Source of the DNA: Metallosphaera sedula DSM 5348
Lineage (GTDB): Archaea; Thermoproteota; Thermoprotei_A; Sulfolobales; Sulfolobaceae
Length of the DNA: 64,000 nt
Assembly (NCBI RefSeq): GCF_000016605.1
Contig: NC_009440.1
Span: forward strand, 496,001 to 560,000
Direction: 5' to 3'
Position numbers and translations under genes: made by a program. The stretch's first letter is position 1. Each line of letters begins with the position of its first letter. Below are positions 42,807-52,281 of this stretch, piece by piece. Under the pieces are notes generated by a model. That model searched no databases, was not told the DNA's origin, and saw only the letters and a list, made by a program, of their open reading frames with translations.

Positions 42807-43736
42807 ATGAAAATAGAGCCAATAGCATTTGAGAGTCTAGGGGTTAGGTCACAGGCAACACTTGTGGAGACTAAGGACGTGAGAATTCTCATAGACCCCG
42901 CAGTGTCTCTAGCTCCTAGGAGATATGGGCTACCTCCCCATAGGATCGAGGTTGATACCCTTGTGGAACTTGCCAAGAAAATTACGGAGAAGGCCAGGGA
43001 GGCAGACGTATTGATAGTAACGCACTACCATTACGATCATCACGATCCAGGCTACGTCGTTCCAAAGGAGATATACAGGGATAAGGTGGTCCTGGTCAAG
43101 AACCCTGAGTCCTACATTAACCCAAGTCAGGGCAAGGTCAGGGCACCTAAGTTCCTGAGGGCGATAAAGGGCCTGCCCAAGGAGATATCTTACGCAGACG
43201 GCAAGGAATACAGGTTCGGTAATACTAGAATCCTGGTCTCGCATCCAGTTCCGCATGGAGCTGACGTGAGGCTGGGTTACGTTATCCAAGTTTTCATTAA
43301 GGATGGTGACTCCTCTGTCCTCTTCACTTCTGACGTCGAGGGAGTCCCTAGTGAGGAGCATGTAAAGTTCACCCTTGACACCAAGCCCAACTTCCTTGTT
43401 ATAGATGGACCCCTCAGTTACCTGGTTGGCAGAGCCCTTACCGAGGATCAGTTACAGGTCTCGGTGAAGAACATGGAGAGGTTAGCGAAATCAGGGCTGG
43501 AAACCATGGTAGTGGATCATCACGTTCTCAGGGACCTAAAATATAGGGAGGTACTCTCAGGGTTGTATGACGTAGCGAAATCCTCTGGAGTAAAGGTGAC
43601 CACGGCCGCTGAAATACTGGGGAGGGAGACCCTTCAGTTGGAGGCCAAAAGAAGGGAGCTCTTCGCCCAGGATAACTCACCTGCTAAAATACCCAGAAAC
43701 CTTGCCTCGCTTCTCAGAATAGACCAGGAGGGATAG
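42807..43736 (+). CDS. UPF0282 family metallo-beta-lactamase-fold protein
   Basis: The 309-aa protein opens [20 protein letters not shown] and has the metal-binding run [11 protein letters not shown] near residue 72, then LFTSDVEG and [10 protein letters not shown] supplying further ligands. UPF0282 is an archaeal MBL-fold family with unproven hydrolase activity. It is divergent from xpb and overlaps the convergent transporter gene by 23 bp. Confidence 0.88.
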   Translation: MKIEPIAFESLGVRSQATLVETKDVRILIDPAVSLAPRRYGLPPHRIEVDTLVELAKKITEKAREADVLIVTHYHYDHHDPGYVVPKEIYRDKVVLVKNPESYINPSQGKVRAPKFLRAIKGLPKEISYADGKEYRFGNTRILVSHPVPHGADVRLGYVIQVFIKDGDSSVLFTSDVEGVPSEEHVKFTLDTKPNFLVIDGPLSYLVGRALTEDQLQVSVKNMERLAKSGLETMVVDHHVLRDLKYREVLSGLYDVAKSSGVKVTTAAEILGRETLQLEAKRRELFAQDNSPAKIPRNLASLLRIDQEG

Positions 43737-44457
43737 TAAATACCAGGGAAAGCGCGTATCCCGCCAAGTAACTTCCTATCAAGGCTAGGAGCCCTGTGGC
43801 TATCTGTTCCATCGCCCCTCTCCACTTGGGTAAACCAGTGTACTTAGTCGATGCGGAACCAAACACGCTGAGCGTTATCAGAATGAGAGCCACCGACAAA
43901 ACCACAGCCACATCGAAACCTATCTTGAACATCAAGTCTATTCCAAAGGGAACTAGGGGTATTACACCGCCTATCACAAGGTAGATAGCCATGATTAACC
44001 CAAGCTTAGCCGGTCTCTCAAATTCCTCTGGAAAGATCTTCAATTCATGAATCATCATTTCGTTAAGTACCACATCCTTGTTCCTCATGAGTATATCAGC
44101 TATTTTCTCGGCCTCTTCCCTAGAGAATCCCTTTTCCTCGTAGAAGGTGATCAGTTCGCCTTTTTCCTTCTCTGGAAAATTTTGGATCTCGTAATCTTCC
44201 TTCTTTATCTCGTTGTTGAACACCTGCATTCTCACCCTGGTGGAGATGAACTCACCCACGCCCATAGAAAAGGCCTGCGCTATTGTAGCTATGAGGCCAG
44301 TAACCAGGACAAGAAGCGAATCGTGGGAGAAACCAGCTGCGCCAAGGGCAATGCTTCCTACCCCTATTAATCCATCTTGAACGCCGAAGACCTTGGTTCT
44401 GAATACGTCAGCCTCTTCTGTCCTATGCTGTACCTCCTTAGGTTCCATAACCCTCAT
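43714..44457 (-). CDS. VIT1/CCC1 family iron/manganese transporter
   Basis: In this 247-aa protein [20 protein letters not shown] is the first membrane segment with the family's DG pair, and [10 protein letters not shown] is the second, metal-path segment. A cytosolic loop rich in Glu ([19 protein letters not shown]) is the metal-binding region. Three further membrane helices follow. These transporters move Fe(II) or Mn(II) out of the cytosol. ATG 44457 or 44448. Confidence 0.88.
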   Translation of the reverse strand: MRVMEPKEVQHRTEEADVFRTKVFGVQDGLIGVGSIALGAAGFSHDSLLVLVTGLIATIAQAFSMGVGEFISTRVRMQVFNNEIKKEDYEIQNFPEKEKGELITFYEEKGFSREEAEKIADILMRNKDVVLNEMMIHELKIFPEEFERPAKLGLIMAIYLVIGGVIPLVPFGIDLMFKIGFDVAVVLSVALILITLSVFGSASTKYTGLPKWRGAMEQIATGLLALIGSYLAGYALSLVFTIPPGLF

Positions 44458-44489
44458 TTATTCTAATTCATTTAAAAGAGTTGCTTGAA

Positions 44490-44969
44490 TTACGATTTAT
44501 CGTAGTTCACCTTATATGTATCTTCATCTACCCTGGAGATCAATCCCGAGTACACACCCCATTCAAGCAGAATCAATTGAAGTTCATACTTTCCTTCAGG
44601 CTTATTGTACGCCTGAACTCCCTTCTTTTCCAGGGCCTCCATGAGGGTGTCTAGCGTGAACTCTCCGAGTTCAACTGCGGTCATGAAGGGCTCGGTCTTA
44701 ACCAAGCTCTCCTTGAGAATCTCCTTCCTTCTTCTGATGTTGGACTTAAGAAACTCTGCACCCTTGTCCGTTATGATGATGTCACCCTCACCCACGGTGG
44801 CAAAGCCCATGGAGTTCGCTGCATAAACAATGGGCATTAGGTCGTCTACGTCTACCTCCATCTCCTTCTCTATTTGATATAGGTCTGCCTTTCCACCAAA
44901 TATATTCTGGAGAATCGAAAGTAATCCAAGGAGATCCGCTATTCTAGCATCGGAGCTAATTACGTTCAT
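44490..44969 (-). CDS. AAA-associated C-terminal domain protein (NitT/nitrate ABC-associated type)
   Basis: The ~159-aa protein has ARIADLLGLLSILQNIFGGKADLYQIEKE, a winged-helix-like domain (shown here as two adjoining parts, ARIADLLGLLSI and GGKADLYQIEKE), and TTVGEG-like linker DIIITDKGAEFLKS. This pattern fits PF09821 (AAA_assoc_C), usually found at the C-terminus of nitrate-type ABC ATPases; here it stands alone. ATG 44969 gives the family-typical start; a TTG at 45002 overlaps the upstream gene. It may be a transcription regulator. Confidence 0.65.
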   Translation of the reverse strand: MNVISSDARIADLLGLLSILQNIFGGKADLYQIEKEMEVDVDDLMPIVYAANSMGFATVGEGDIIITDKGAEFLKSNIRRRKEILKESLVKTEPFMTAVELGEFTLDTLMEALEKKGVQAYNKPEGKYELQLILLEWGVYSGLISRVDEDTYKVNYDKS

Positions 44970-44998
44970 AACTACAACCTTATGTAAAGCTGAATATT

Positions 44999-45391
44999 TC
45001 AATCTTTCTTAGCTTGTTCAAGCATCCCTCGAGATCTCCTAAATACTCTATCCTTAACCCAGAGCGAAATATAGGCAATGGGGAAAACATAGAAGCCCAT
45101 CACCATGAGTATATCTAGGAGTGTTATACTAGGAGAAGAACCTAGTTGTGAAAGGGCCTGTAGATGGGCCTGGGACAAGGATGAGGAGAGTATGGCCATG
45201 ATACCCAAGATTACCCCTAGATTTAGGGCCCATGTAATCCCCCTCTCAATAAGATACGAGAGGATCAAGAGAACTAATACGACCACGTAGGTGGACACGG
45301 ATAGCAGGGAGGGTACAGTTCCTAGCAGGAGATATCCTCCGATAGCTAGGCAAACGGCAGAACCTAGGAGGAGAAGGGAGTAAATCTTCAA
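44999..45391 (-). CDS. Hypothetical membrane protein (130 aa)
   Basis: Four membrane segments are visible: ~4-24, ~28-47, ~54-69 and ~88-110. A basic C-terminal tail (DRVFRRSRG) should be cytosolic. I do not recognise a family. It precedes the AAA_assoc_C gene closely, so the two may form an operon. It is divergent from the amino acid permease. Confidence 0.6.
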   Translation of the reverse strand: MKIYSLLLLGSAVCLAIGGYLLLGTVPSLLSVSTYVVVLVLLILSYLIERGITWALNLGVILGIMAILSSSLSQAHLQALSQLGSSPSITLLDILMVMGFYVFPIAYISLWVKDRVFRRSRGMLEQAKKD

Positions 45392-45479
45392 CTCAACTTT
45401 ACTTGTACCACCAAGAAAATAATGTTTTCTTGAGATAGTTATCAGTACGATTTATATTGGAGAGCCTGATCTAGATCAT

Positions 45480-46784
45480 ATGGCTAGCCTATCCAAAAGG
45501 CTCAAAATAAGGGAATCCTCGCTACCTGCCTACCTAGTTTTCAGTCAGTCCTTGGCATCCATTGCTCCTCTAAGCTCGACGGCGGCTTACCTAACAGCTA
45601 CTCTTCTCCTGGCTGGAACCTCTAGTGGTATTGCCTCAATACTGGGCGTGTTGATGTACTCCCTTTGGGTCTATGTGGGATATCAGCTCTCGAGGTTTTT
45701 CCCATCTGAGGGAGGGACCTACACCTTTTCTAGACATATGTACCCTGAAAGGGTTGCAACTATTCTGGGATGGATGTACTGGGGGAGTTACATGTTTTAC
45801 CTGATATCTACCTCAACTTACGCTACCGGAGTGCTTCTCCCTCTTCTAGGAGCACCGATTTCCATAGACCGGTTAATGGAGGTTGTGCTTCCATCAGCTA
45901 TAGTACTGCTCATGATTACCGGGATCAGGCCACCGCTTTACTATAGTCTAGTAACTTCACTGGTGGAGATTGCCGTAATCGTGGTTCTGGGCATAACGGT
46001 GATTGCACATAGGGGGCTTTCCCTAGTCCCGTTAACGCCCTCCGCGGGACTGTCTCAGGTGTTAAGCGGGGCCATGGCCACCTCTTTCTCGATAGCTGGT
46101 GGTGGTGCTGCCTTCTTCCTAGGGAAGGAGGCCAGAGGAAAGGGAAAGACTGTAAGCAAGTCTTACCTGTTGGCATTTCTCCTTGCCTCCGGAGCCATAG
46201 TGTTCTCCTCGATTTACCTCGTAACAGCTGGAGGTTCAACTCAGGGAGTTGAAAACCTAGCCAATACTGGCTTTCCCGGTCTTACTGTCGCGAATCAGTA
46301 CATGGGAGAATCCTTTGCCTCAGCTATGCTACTACTTACTGTGAATAGTTTAATTGGTTCTCTAATTGCAGCCTACGTGGCCTTATCTAGACTGACCTTT
46401 TCCCTGCTTAGAACTGACTTACCAAAGTCTACCCTTATTGTGGGTTCCCTCTTCCTGGGAATCAACGGGGTAATAGCTGGGCTGGGGAATCTAGTACAGT
46501 GGTATCAATACTTTTTCCTGGGCTCGTTAACCGCACTCTTCATCACACATGCCTCGCTTTCCCTAGGCCTTCCCAAGATCAGGAATAAGCTAGCCTTAAG
46601 CCTTCTCAAGTCCTTTCCGGGGATTCTCTCAGCCCTTCTCATGATGGTAGGCCTTTACTCCATTTACCTTGAGGTTGGAGAGGAACTGGTTGTGGGGATC
46701 TTAGCGTGTATAGTTCTCGTCATGGTAGGAGTGATTCAGGGCCTAATATCCCGAAGAGGGGAGGGAAAGAGTAATATTTCATGA
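45480..46784 (+). CDS. APC superfamily amino acid permease
   Basis: The 434-aa protein has about twelve membrane segments. The N-terminal unwound-helix motif (SQSLASIAPLSSTAAYL) and RFFPSEGGTYTFSRH correspond to the APC substrate-binding helix 1 and loop 2 region. Amino acids or polyamines are likely substrates. TATA-like cgatttatattgg lies at ~45451-45460, close to 27 bp before the ATG. Confidence 0.87.
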   Translation: MASLSKRLKIRESSLPAYLVFSQSLASIAPLSSTAAYLTATLLLAGTSSGIASILGVLMYSLWVYVGYQLSRFFPSEGGTYTFSRHMYPERVATILGWMYWGSYMFYLISTSTYATGVLLPLLGAPISIDRLMEVVLPSAIVLLMITGIRPPLYYSLVTSLVEIAVIVVLGITVIAHRGLSLVPLTPSAGLSQVLSGAMATSFSIAGGGAAFFLGKEARGKGKTVSKSYLLAFLLASGAIVFSSIYLVTAGGSTQGVENLANTGFPGLTVANQYMGESFASAMLLLTVNSLIGSLIAAYVALSRLTFSLLRTDLPKSTLIVGSLFLGINGVIAGLGNLVQWYQYFFLGSLTALFITHASLSLGLPKIRNKLALSLLKSFPGILSALLMMVGLYSIYLEVGEELVVGILACIVLVMVGVIQGLISRRGEGKSNIS

Positions 46785-46821
46785 TCCCTCTTATAAGATC
46801 CTGCCATTCAACTATATTTAT

Positions 46822-47250
46822 GTGAAACTACCCGAAGCGATAATTGAAATTGGGAAGGAGGCTCGAAACGAAGCCAATGATGCGCTTGAGGGAAAACTGG
46901 ACGTCCAGGAAATCGTGAAGATACGACTAGATACCGCTGAATTTTACGTCGAGCAGGCCAGAGAAACACTAAAGGCCTCTCATGTTTTAGCTAGCGAAAT
47001 GTTGTTCAAGGCAATAGTTGAGGGCATTAAGGCCTTGGCAGACTACTTCGGGATAAGAAAGGAACTAAGGGAACTTCCGATGTACTTAGAGGACATCCTT
47101 GGCGAATGGATAGGAAATGCATGGGAGATTGGAAAAAGGCTACACTATGACGGGTATATATTCGAGTTCCTTCAGCAGGATGATGTTCAAGAATATCTAA
47201 AATATGTGAAGGAGTTCGTAAATAACTGCAAGATAGCTGTTCTTTATTAA
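46822..47250 (+). CDS. PaREP1/HEPN-like helical protein
   Basis: This 142-aa all-helical protein has FYVEQARETLKASHVLASEM and IKALADYFGI, resembling PaREP1 proteins (HEPN-type four-helix bundles). The HEPN catalytic RxxxxH is not evident. A TATA-like cttataag at 46789-46796 predicts a leaderless mRNA from GTG 46822. No nucleotidyltransferase partner lies next to it, so a toxin-antitoxin role is not supported. Confidence 0.65.
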   Translation: MKLPEAIIEIGKEARNEANDALEGKLDVQEIVKIRLDTAEFYVEQARETLKASHVLASEMLFKAIVEGIKALADYFGIRKELRELPMYLEDILGEWIGNAWEIGKRLHYDGYIFEFLQQDDVQEYLKYVKEFVNNCKIAVLY

Positions 47251-47660
47251 TCGTCATGCTCTCCTTGGTATACAATGGACAAGTTAATACTTTGTTCCAG
47301 TTGCGTTTTTGTCACATTGCCGTTAGCTATTCCCGTAACGTAAAATTGAACTTCGTATATTCCCTTATGAAGCTCCACCAAATCTGACGGTGACGATAAA
47401 GTTAGTACGACGGTCCTATGATCTCCCTTTGACAGGTCTAGTATCGCAATAACATAAAGGGACTTTATTGTACTGTTAGTGCTCAATTTCAGTAGATATC
47501 TTCCAGAATGGTCCACAACAAACGTTTCGGTGAAATTGAGATTGAAGGGGTGGCCTTGAGGTGTTGAAGTCGGGGTCGTCGTGGAAATCAATTTCACCGA
47601 GGAGAACACTGTAAAACCTAGGGAAATGGCCAAGAGAACAATCACAATGAGGGTTCTCAT
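47247..47660 (-). CDS. Secreted/membrane-anchored protein, last gene of the surface locus
   Basis: The 137-aa protein has an N-terminal hydrophobic segment (LIVIVLLAISLGFTVFSSV) as signal or anchor. A beta-rich extracellular domain follows with N-glycosylation sequons (NFT, NST, NVT, NLS). Its ATG overlaps the stop of the winged-helix gene by 4 bp, so the two are coupled. It overlaps the convergent PaREP1-like gene by 4 bp. No known family. Confidence 0.65.
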   Translation of the reverse strand: MRTLIVIVLLAISLGFTVFSSVKLISTTTPTSTPQGHPFNLNFTETFVVDHSGRYLLKLSTNSTIKSLYVIAILDLSKGDHRTVVLTLSSPSDLVELHKGIYEVQFYVTGIANGNVTKTQLEQSINLSIVYQGEHDD

Positions 47661-48379
47661 TTTGCACCACCTTTTATCACGTACTTAACCTTTCCCCTCT
47701 CCCTGATCTCCTCCACGAGTCCTAGTGTTACTAGTTTCTTCACCCTCCTATACACCGTGGTTCTCGGGAGGAGTGACAACTCTGATATCTTATTTAGGTT
47801 ATCAGCACCTGCCCTTATGGCATCGAGTATCTTCATGTCCCTATCATCTAGCTCGTTGGGAGGGGTAATTTGAGGGGATGGTCTTCGTCTCCAAAGCAAA
47901 TAGGCCAAGTAAGCTGTTACTCCACTGCTCACTCCCGTGGTATAAATGTAAGGGTTTAGGAATGGATTCTGATCCATGACGTAGTACAGGACGGTAACAT
48001 TACCACCACTGAACGTGATATTTACGTATTGTCCCTCCTCATTGAGGGATATTGGAGTAGGGGACATATAGGTGATCTTGGAGTTCAAGGGAAGAAGTAC
48101 CGAGACTGAGGATATATTGGGTTGAGAGATCTGTATAACTCCCTTGGTCTTAACGTGAAACTCGATCTCCGAGGTATTAATAGGGTAGACGTATTGCCCC
48201 TTTTCCACTACTCCCTGTGATGTGGCGAGGGTCCAATTGCTTGGGATGAGAATCCATTCGGGCTTGTTAAAATATAGTATGACTGTACCGTTATAGTAGA
48301 ATGTTGCACTGACTTGTGAAATTGCAACTGGTAATAATGCCAAGACCATCACCAGCAGGAAGATTACCCTCTGAGACAT
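47657..48379 (-). CDS. Membrane-anchored winged-helix protein with extracellular sensor-like domain
   Basis: The 240-aa protein has a signal peptide (~1-25), an extracellular beta-rich domain with sequons (NGT, NWT, NTS, NIS, NIT, NVT), and a membrane segment at ~142-162 (YTTGVSSGVTAYLAYLLW) ending in RRRP. The cytosolic C-terminus, ~175-238, is a winged helix (DDRDMKILDAIRAGADNLNK, then LLPRTTVYRRVKKLVTLGLV). Topology follows the positive-inside rule. This looks like a one-component transmembrane regulator whose gene lies in the operon of surface proteins. Confidence 0.75.
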   Translation of the reverse strand: MSQRVIFLLVMVLALLPVAISQVSATFYYNGTVILYFNKPEWILIPSNWTLATSQGVVEKGQYVYPINTSEIEFHVKTKGVIQISQPNISSVSVLLPLNSKITYMSPTPISLNEEGQYVNITFSGGNVTVLYYVMDQNPFLNPYIYTTGVSSGVTAYLAYLLWRRRPSPQITPPNELDDRDMKILDAIRAGADNLNKISELSLLPRTTVYRRVKKLVTLGLVEEIRERGKVKYVIKGGAK

Positions 48380-48507
48380 GACAGTAACACCGCTATCCCA
48401 GTCAGGGCGATGATGGCAAAGTAGAATAGAAATGCAAGTACCACGGATAGGCTAGGATACGCTGGAGCTATAAATGCCATAAGCTTTAGCAAGTACTCAG
48501 CTGCCAT
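48364..48507 (-). CDS. 47-aa hydrophobic membrane peptide of the surface locus
   Basis: Read on the minus strand from ATG 48507, the frame encodes 47 residues: MAAEYLLKLMAFIAPAYP, a hydrophobic run (VVLAFLFYFAIIALTGIAVL), and a short CLRG tail. One or two membrane segments are expected. It starts 36 bp after the large surface-protein gene and overlaps the winged-helix gene by 16 bp, so it fills an otherwise empty operon gap. The operon context is the main support. Confidence 0.55.
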   Translation of the reverse strand: MAAEYLLKLMAFIAPAYPSLSVVLAFLFYFAIIALTGIAVLLSCLRG

Positions 48508-48542
48508 GAATAAAAATAGAAATTATAAGATAAAAAATGTTG

Positions 48543-51134
48543 TCACTTCTTCCTTCTGAGCAAAATTAGAACAACTACAATGATTATAATCACTACAACA
48601 ATGGCAATGTAAAATGCAGGGTTCTGGACGATCACTGATGTCAACGGAGGCGTTACAGTGACGAAGAAGTGATCATTTTGAACGAATGGGACAAGGGATC
48701 CTGTCTGGTTCCAAACTAGTGTCAGCGTCAATGGATATGAACCAACAGATGCTCCTCCGCTTACGTCGACCACGTAAGTAACGTTAATCTCTTGTCCAGG
48801 ACCTATATCACCTAAACTCGACTCAGACGCGGTCAAGCCCTGTAAGGGATTGGATGAACTCACGTGAGGATATATTACGTCAGAAGTTCCAAGTATCGCC
48901 TTAACATTCTTGGCAGTTGCGTTACCCACATTCTTAACAATCAAGGTAATGGGGACTTTAGTATCACCTGCCTGTAAGGATGGATATATTACTTTAACTA
49001 TTGTTAGATTGGCCTTAGGATATACTGTCAAGGAGTAAGATTTGGTGTAACTCCCACCATCGTAGAATACTGTGAAATTAAGGTGGTACTGCCCTGGGCT
49101 GACCGAGTCTGGTACGTTAATGAGGAAGGACACATTTATGGGCACACCGGGAGGGATAGCCCCAATAGTCAAGTTATTTTGAGAAATCACTGGGAAGGGC
49201 GACTGTAGTAGGACATACGAGTTCTGTGCCGCGGCAGTTCCGTAATTGGTGATTACACCTTCAACCCTCACATCATAAAATCCTGGAAATACCTGAGGTG
49301 GCACGGTGAAAAGTGAGAGAGCTATCTTAGGTGGGTAAACGGTAACCGGAACGTACTCAGTTACATTAACTTGACTATAATGCATAATCACTGGTATGTA
49401 ATACGTCCCAGGCGTCGCGTTGGGATATACGTTCACGGTTATTGTACCCTCGTTAATCTGACCTGCTGGAACTATCCCTATCATAAGAGAATTCTGGGTG
49501 AATTGAATGGGGAACTCCGAACTACTGACGTATAGCGAAACGTTGAGCGCATTTACATCCCCTAGGTTTCTCACAATGAAGGTTAAGGGAAGATTAGTTT
49601 GACCTGGTGCAGCGGTCAAGGGTGAAGAGGTGGATCCCCAGACGCTGGATACGGAGAAAGTCTCGTAACCAACTATGGGAACAGTGATGAAGGTACTGAT
49701 CACCTCCTTCCCTGAGAAATACTGGATTTGGGCGGGGACCTGGTATACTCCCGTGGTCGCGTTGGGGTAAACCGAGGCATAGGTTGTGACCTCAATGGGT
49801 TGTCCTGGCGGTAAGTAGCCTATGTTGAGGTAGTTCTGCATGAACTTGATGGGGTAGGTTGAGGTTAGGAGAAGAGAGGCGTTGGACATCTCCACGTTGC
49901 CCTGGTTGTCTATGATGAGTGTTATGGGAACGTTGTTGTCACCAGGTGCGACCAGTTGAGGTGAGGAGGGAGAACCCCAAACTGCCTGAACTGATGCCCT
50001 GGTGTAGCCTAGGATGGCGACTGGTACGTAAATGGTTTGCTTCTCGTCAAAGTAGTTTATAGTTCCCTTGACATAGTACACGCCAGGAGAGGCGTTAGAG
50101 TACACCGAGACAGTCAGCGTAGTTTCTGAGTAAAGTCCTGCAGGTATTATGCCAAGGTAACCGCTAGTTTGCAGGAAATGTAATGGGAACTCGTTCTGAG
50201 GGAAGGTAATTGAAACGTTGTCCACATTGACGTCGCCCAGGTTGTTGAGTATTATGGTGAGCGGAAGCCTAGCACTCCCAGCTCCGGCCACTAGGGGATT
50301 AGATGTGCTTCCCCAGATTGTAGTGGCGGAGAAATTAGCGTAACCAGTAATTGGAATAGATATCGTAGTAGTTATCCTGGAATGTGAGAAATACTGGATT
50401 TGGGCGGGGACCTGGTATACTCCCGTGGTCGCGTTGGGGTAAACCGAGGCATAGGTTGTGACCTCAATGGGTTGTCCTGGCGGTAAGTAGCCTATGTTGA
50501 GGTAGTTCTGCATGAACTTGATGGGGTAGGTTGAGGTTAGGAGAAGAGAGGCGTTGGACATCTCCACGTTGCCCTGGTTGTCTATGATGAGTGTTATGGG
50601 AACGTTGTTGTCACCAGGTGCGACCAGTTGAGGTGAGGAGGGAGAACCCCAAACTGCCTGAACTGATGCCCTGGTGTAGCCTAGGATAGCAACAGAGGCA
50701 TTAACAGTCTCATGGAATTTGTGAAATATCGAAATTGGTCCTGCGACCTTCAGGCTTATATTATAGACTCCGTTAGAGGCGGAGGTATTAATATTGTAGT
50801 AGTAAATTACGTTGATTACCTGCCCTGGATTCCATTGAAGTATTGATGTATTTTGTGTATTATTGTAATAATTTATAAGGGTGAAGGGATATACGCTAAA
50901 TGCTGAGATATTAACATCATACAGTGCAAAATTGTTGGCATTAATCAAAGTGAAGTTGATTGGGACATCCGTCATTCCAGGAGCCAATGGTTCCTCTAGG
51001 GGTCTGGCGTACATTATAAAGTGCAACTGAGGAGAGGAAATTCCTATTCCAAAACCAACTGAAACAGTCGCGAAAAATGTTCCAAGAAGCAATAGTCCGG
51101 TTATTAACGTAATGTACAAAGACCTTGATGTCAT
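48543..51134 (-). CDS. Large cell-surface protein with repeated CARDB/NEW3-like Ig domains
   Basis: The ~863-aa protein has an N-terminal membrane segment (LYITLITGLLLLGTFFATV), about seven tandem beta-sandwich units of ~110 residues, and a C-terminal anchor followed by LLRRKK. Each unit contains a phrase like PGDNNVPITLIIDNQGNVEM and ends in a VYPNATTGVY-type strand, as in CARDB/NEW3 adhesive domains. It should be anchored with the repeats outside and is rich in N-glycosylation sequons. Two units are identical at DNA level. ATG 51134 is preferred over 51170, which would translate the TATA region. Confidence 0.8.
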   Translation of the reverse strand: MTSRSLYITLITGLLLLGTFFATVSVGFGIGISSPQLHFIMYARPLEEPLAPGMTDVPINFTLINANNFALYDVNISAFSVYPFTLINYYNNTQNTSILQWNPGQVINVIYYYNINTSASNGVYNISLKVAGPISIFHKFHETVNASVAILGYTRASVQAVWGSPSSPQLVAPGDNNVPITLIIDNQGNVEMSNASLLLTSTYPIKFMQNYLNIGYLPPGQPIEVTTYASVYPNATTGVYQVPAQIQYFSHSRITTTISIPITGYANFSATTIWGSTSNPLVAGAGSARLPLTIILNNLGDVNVDNVSITFPQNEFPLHFLQTSGYLGIIPAGLYSETTLTVSVYSNASPGVYYVKGTINYFDEKQTIYVPVAILGYTRASVQAVWGSPSSPQLVAPGDNNVPITLIIDNQGNVEMSNASLLLTSTYPIKFMQNYLNIGYLPPGQPIEVTTYASVYPNATTGVYQVPAQIQYFSGKEVISTFITVPIVGYETFSVSSVWGSTSSPLTAAPGQTNLPLTFIVRNLGDVNALNVSLYVSSSEFPIQFTQNSLMIGIVPAGQINEGTITVNVYPNATPGTYYIPVIMHYSQVNVTEYVPVTVYPPKIALSLFTVPPQVFPGFYDVRVEGVITNYGTAAAQNSYVLLQSPFPVISQNNLTIGAIPPGVPINVSFLINVPDSVSPGQYHLNFTVFYDGGSYTKSYSLTVYPKANLTIVKVIYPSLQAGDTKVPITLIVKNVGNATAKNVKAILGTSDVIYPHVSSSNPLQGLTASESSLGDIGPGQEINVTYVVDVSGGASVGSYPLTLTLVWNQTGSLVPFVQNDHFFVTVTPPLTSVIVQNPAFYIAIVVVIIIIVVVLILLRRKK
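49713..50015. repeat. 303-bp perfect direct repeat, copy A
   Basis: Identical by eye to 50385-50687; the two are offset by 672 bp (224 codons, two domain lengths). It lies wholly within the surface-protein gene and encodes one Ig-like unit from GYTRASVQAVW to the VPAQIQYFS strand. Confidence 0.95.
50385..50687. repeat. 303-bp perfect direct repeat, copy B
   Basis: Second copy of the block at 49713. The intervening domain and all others diverge strongly, so the identity marks recent conversion or duplication. Confidence 0.95.
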
Positions 51135-51222
51135 GGTTGCTAAAGATATATCTTTAGTATTTAAAGTCATGTAATGGTAAATGTTTCAGACGATTAGAGG
51201 AAGAGACAGGAAATACTTTGGT

Positions 51223-52098
51223 CTATTTACCCTTGAGTTCCCAGTAAGCTCTTTCGAAGGCTTTGTTTACAACGTCAAGGTAACGGGTAAGGTTCTTCAT
51301 TTCATCAAGCCTTATCATAACTAGGAAAACATTAGTTGAACCGTTCTTGTTATAGAATGATATCTCCGGTGGCTGGGCCTTCATACTCTTGAACTCGTCC
51401 TCGATGAGGTTGCGTGCTTTCTCCAACAGAAGGTTACCTGGCACGTCAGCATTAACCGTGAGTTCGTAGGGATAGGAAAATGACCCATCCTCCTTTAACT
51501 TGGTGAACACGGTGTTTCCAAGGAATGCCGAGTTCGGAACCTTAACCAAATTTCCCGAGATAGTCCTAACTTCTGTAAAGAGAAGGGTGACCCTTTCGGC
51601 CTCTCCGACTATGGGTGGAGACCAAATCCACGACTGTAGTATAACCGCGTCTCCAGGTCTCAAGGTTCTGCTTGATGTGACCATAACCCCAGATAGAATG
51701 TTGGAGACAACAGTTTGAGCAGCTAAACCTATGGCCACACCGCCCACCGCACCGCCTATGGCTGCACCCGTTAGATTCACCCCTAGGGCTGAGAGGATTG
51801 CCAACACCAAGAGAGTGTATAGCACGAGATCTACGACAAGAGATACGGTCCTCATGGTCACCTTATCGGCTCTTGAGGCCAAGTAGTTCTCCAAAGCGTA
51901 TTTGATGATTCTAATGACAATGTAGCCTCCTATTCCTACGAGAGCAGCATCCAATCCGAGCTGCACATCATTAACATATGGCACCAATTTGGAATTAGAA
52001 GCGATGAATGCTGATAAAATAACATGAAGAATGTAAACTAAGGCTCCAATTATTATTAGCAGAACAAGGATTCTTATTAGTGGTCTAGTAGAACTCAT
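51223..52098 (-). CDS. MscS-family mechanosensitive channel
   Basis: In this 291-aa protein three or four N-terminal membrane segments lead to the pore helix AAIGGAVGGVAIGLAAQTVV (small residues at close-packed positions), followed by SNILSGVMV and the beta domain with LRPGDAVIL and VRTISGNLVKVPNS. It protects against osmotic downshift. Its gene is 88 bp upstream of the surface-protein gene, in the same direction; co-transcription is possible. Confidence 0.9.
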   Translation of the reverse strand: MSSTRPLIRILVLLIIIGALVYILHVILSAFIASNSKLVPYVNDVQLGLDAALVGIGGYIVIRIIKYALENYLASRADKVTMRTVSLVVDLVLYTLLVLAILSALGVNLTGAAIGGAVGGVAIGLAAQTVVSNILSGVMVTSSRTLRPGDAVILQSWIWSPPIVGEAERVTLLFTEVRTISGNLVKVPNSAFLGNTVFTKLKEDGSFSYPYELTVNADVPGNLLLEKARNLIEDEFKSMKAQPPEISFYNKNGSTNVFLVMIRLDEMKNLTRYLDVVNKAFERAYWELKGK

Positions 52099-52281
52099 GG
52101 GTAATACACTAAGCTAGCATTTCATTTATTTTTTACTACCTTTTAGGCATGCCTCGATCAGTACATGGTTATAGTGACACCGAAACATTTCTACGGAATA
52201 ACTCGATAATTTAAGAGTTGAAAGGATCTGCTACATGACCAGAACAAGTAATTTTTTCTACTTTCGGTTGGTTGGCATCGA

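Noticed and set aside
46822-47250. HEPN toxin of a toxin-antitoxin pair
   Set aside because: The helical PaREP1-like protein shows no HEPN catalytic motif and has no nucleotidyltransferase neighbour.
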